A DNA stretch of 64,000 nucleotides from Aquiluna sp. Lineage in GTDB: Bacteria > Actinomycetota > Actinomycetes > Actinomycetales > Microbacteriaceae. The notes beneath the pieces are model-generated. The model searched no databases. It had not been told where the DNA came from and saw nothing but the letters and a program-made list of their open reading frames with translations. Position numbers and translations under genes: made by a program. The stretch is taken from positions 1-64,000 of the forward strand of contig JAPKCK010000005.1 in NCBI GenBank assembly GCA_028822985.1, given 5' to 3'. Positions 63,092-64,000 of the stretch are shown in pieces; within the stretch, counting starts at the first letter, position 1, and the number at the start of each line of letters is the position of its first letter.

Positions 63092-64000
63092 ATGCATAAA
63101 ATTATTTCCGTCCCAATTGCAATCGCAAGCATCCTAACTTTGGCGGCCTGTGCGGGTGCTGGGAGCTCAGGTGGAAGCACCGATAGCTCGACTGGAACGA
63201 CGGCGTTGCAGGATAGCCCTCGTGAGCTTTTGATATGGGTGGACATTGTCCGCGAACCTGCTGCCAAGATGTATGCCGAGAAAATGGCAGGCGAAATAGA
63301 CGTAACTGTCGAGGTTGTCGCTCAGGAGGAGATGCTCCCCAAGATCGCACTAGCAAACCAGACGGGATCTGGCTGGCCAGACCTCTTGTTCGCACCACCC
63401 AATGACATAGCTATTTGGGCGGATGCGTCGAACGGTTACGCCCTCGCTCTGGATGACTACCTAGACCCTTCGATCATCGAAGGCTATGAGGGTTCAAACG
63501 ACTGGTGTCTAATAGAGGGGCAGTACTATTGCCTGAAAAATGACCTCGCGCAAACTGTTCTTTGGTACGACACTGTTCTCTTCGACGAGCTAGGTCTGAC
63601 AATTCCCACAACATTCTCAGAATTCTCGACTGAGGCCATGAAGCTCAAGGGAACCGGTTATGTAGCAGGTGCAATTGGAGACCAGGGTTTCTACTCTGGT
63701 TACCTATGGCCTAGCGGTTGCCCAATGACTTCAGTACAGGACGGCACCACTGTTCGAATCAACCCGGACACTCCTGAATGTTCCAGGGTTTGGAAAGAGA
63801 TTCAGCCTCTTGTTGACGCCGGAGTACTGGATACCCGCTCTGCATTCGATGCAGGGTTCATTGCAGATGTAGCGAATGCTGGCAAAGTGGCGATGCACAT
63901 TGGACCATCTTGGTGGGGCGAGTTTGTAATTCGACCTGCTGACAGCTGGGGAATCGAAGCGGGTCGTATATCCGCTGCACCGATGCCAAAGTGGTCTGGA
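63092..64000 (+). CDS. ABC transporter substrate-binding lipoprotein (sugar type), partial
   Basis: 303 codons of an open frame that runs off the right edge. The signal peptide (residues 1-19, hydrophobic from about 4) ends at lipobox LAAC with Cys20 as the lipid anchor. A Gly/Ser/Thr-rich linker follows, and from about residue 45 the family 1 solute-binding fold (DLLFAPPNDIAIWA, LDDYLDPSIIEGY, WYDTVLFDELGLTIPTTFSEF) is clear. GGAAGGAA precedes ATG 63092. It should capture a sugar outside the membrane; permease and ATPase genes are expected beyond the window. Confidence 0.9.
   Translation, partial: MHKIISVPIAIASILTLAACAGAGSSGGSTDSSTGTTALQDSPRELLIWVDIVREPAAKMYAEKMAGEIDVTVEVVAQEEMLPKIALANQTGSGWPDLLFAPPNDIAIWADASNGYALALDDYLDPSIIEGYEGSNDWCLIEGQYYCLKNDLAQTVLWYDTVLFDELGLTIPTTFSEFSTEAMKLKGTGYVAGAIGDQGFYSGYLWPSGCPMTSVQDGTTVRINPDTPECSRVWKEIQPLVDAGVLDTRSAFDAGFIADVANAGKVAMHIGPSWWGEFVIRPADSWGIEAGRISAAPMPKWSG

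Overview
This window reads as the conserved housekeeping backbone of a small-genome actinobacterium, followed by an accessory sugar-catabolism island. The organism is most likely a Microbacteriaceae member of the freshwater 'Luna' type (Rhodoluna/Aquiluna-like). The reasons are the actinobacterial gene order, families such as DUF501, DUF4307, DUF4245 and a PIN-PhoH fusion, frequent GTG/TTG starts, moderate GC content, and very tight packing with 1-4 bp overlaps. The genus is an inference; no 16S rRNA gene is present.

Bases 1-26313 follow the order seen in Mycobacterium tuberculosis around Rv1002c-Rv1026: pmt, rsmI, metG, tatD, rsmA, ispE and an ABC-F ATPase, then tRNA-Gln, glmU, prs, a permease, rplY, pth, mfd, mazG, (hisS), eno, a DivIC-like protein, DUF501, a membrane-anchored subtilase and NDH-2. 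The resuscitation factor gene rpfB, usual between tatD and rsmA, is absent. A 583-bp stretch before hisS has no recognisable intact gene.

Bases 26361-53817 carry a short-arm tRNA-Leu(UAA), lemA-htpX, ilvA and greA. Next comes a block matching Rv1081c-Rv1112 (DUF4307, small membrane protein, TrhA, UppS, PIN-PhoH, fumC, DUF4245, xseBA, ispH, ychF), but without the mycothiol amidase gene mca. The rest of this part holds carbon metabolism (fba, 1-phosphofructokinase, glpX), repair (rmuC, a DEDDh exonuclease), transporters, typA and the cysE-cysK cysteine pair.

At 53814-54770 the chromosome looks scarred. A transporter C-terminal fragment and a sufT gene without its N-terminus meet head to head at a sharp junction near 54240, followed by a vestige resembling a Phd antitoxin. 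From 54970 to the end is an island whose first operons encode L-fuconate dehydratase, an aldo/keto reductase, a solute-binding-protein homologue without a signal peptide, a MaoC-type hydratase, a fuconolactonase-like amidohydrolase, a CaiB/BaiF CoA-transferase, a second MaoC protein and a Gfo/Idh/MocA dehydrogenase. A secreted lipoprotein sugar-binding protein then runs off the window. Three upstream regions share an ATAGGATACAT-like element. The oxidation-lactonase-dehydratase steps fit L-fucose (or a similar 6-deoxyhexose), but the embedded CoA-transferase and hydratases do not belong to the textbook route. This island is the best candidate here for an undescribed pathway.
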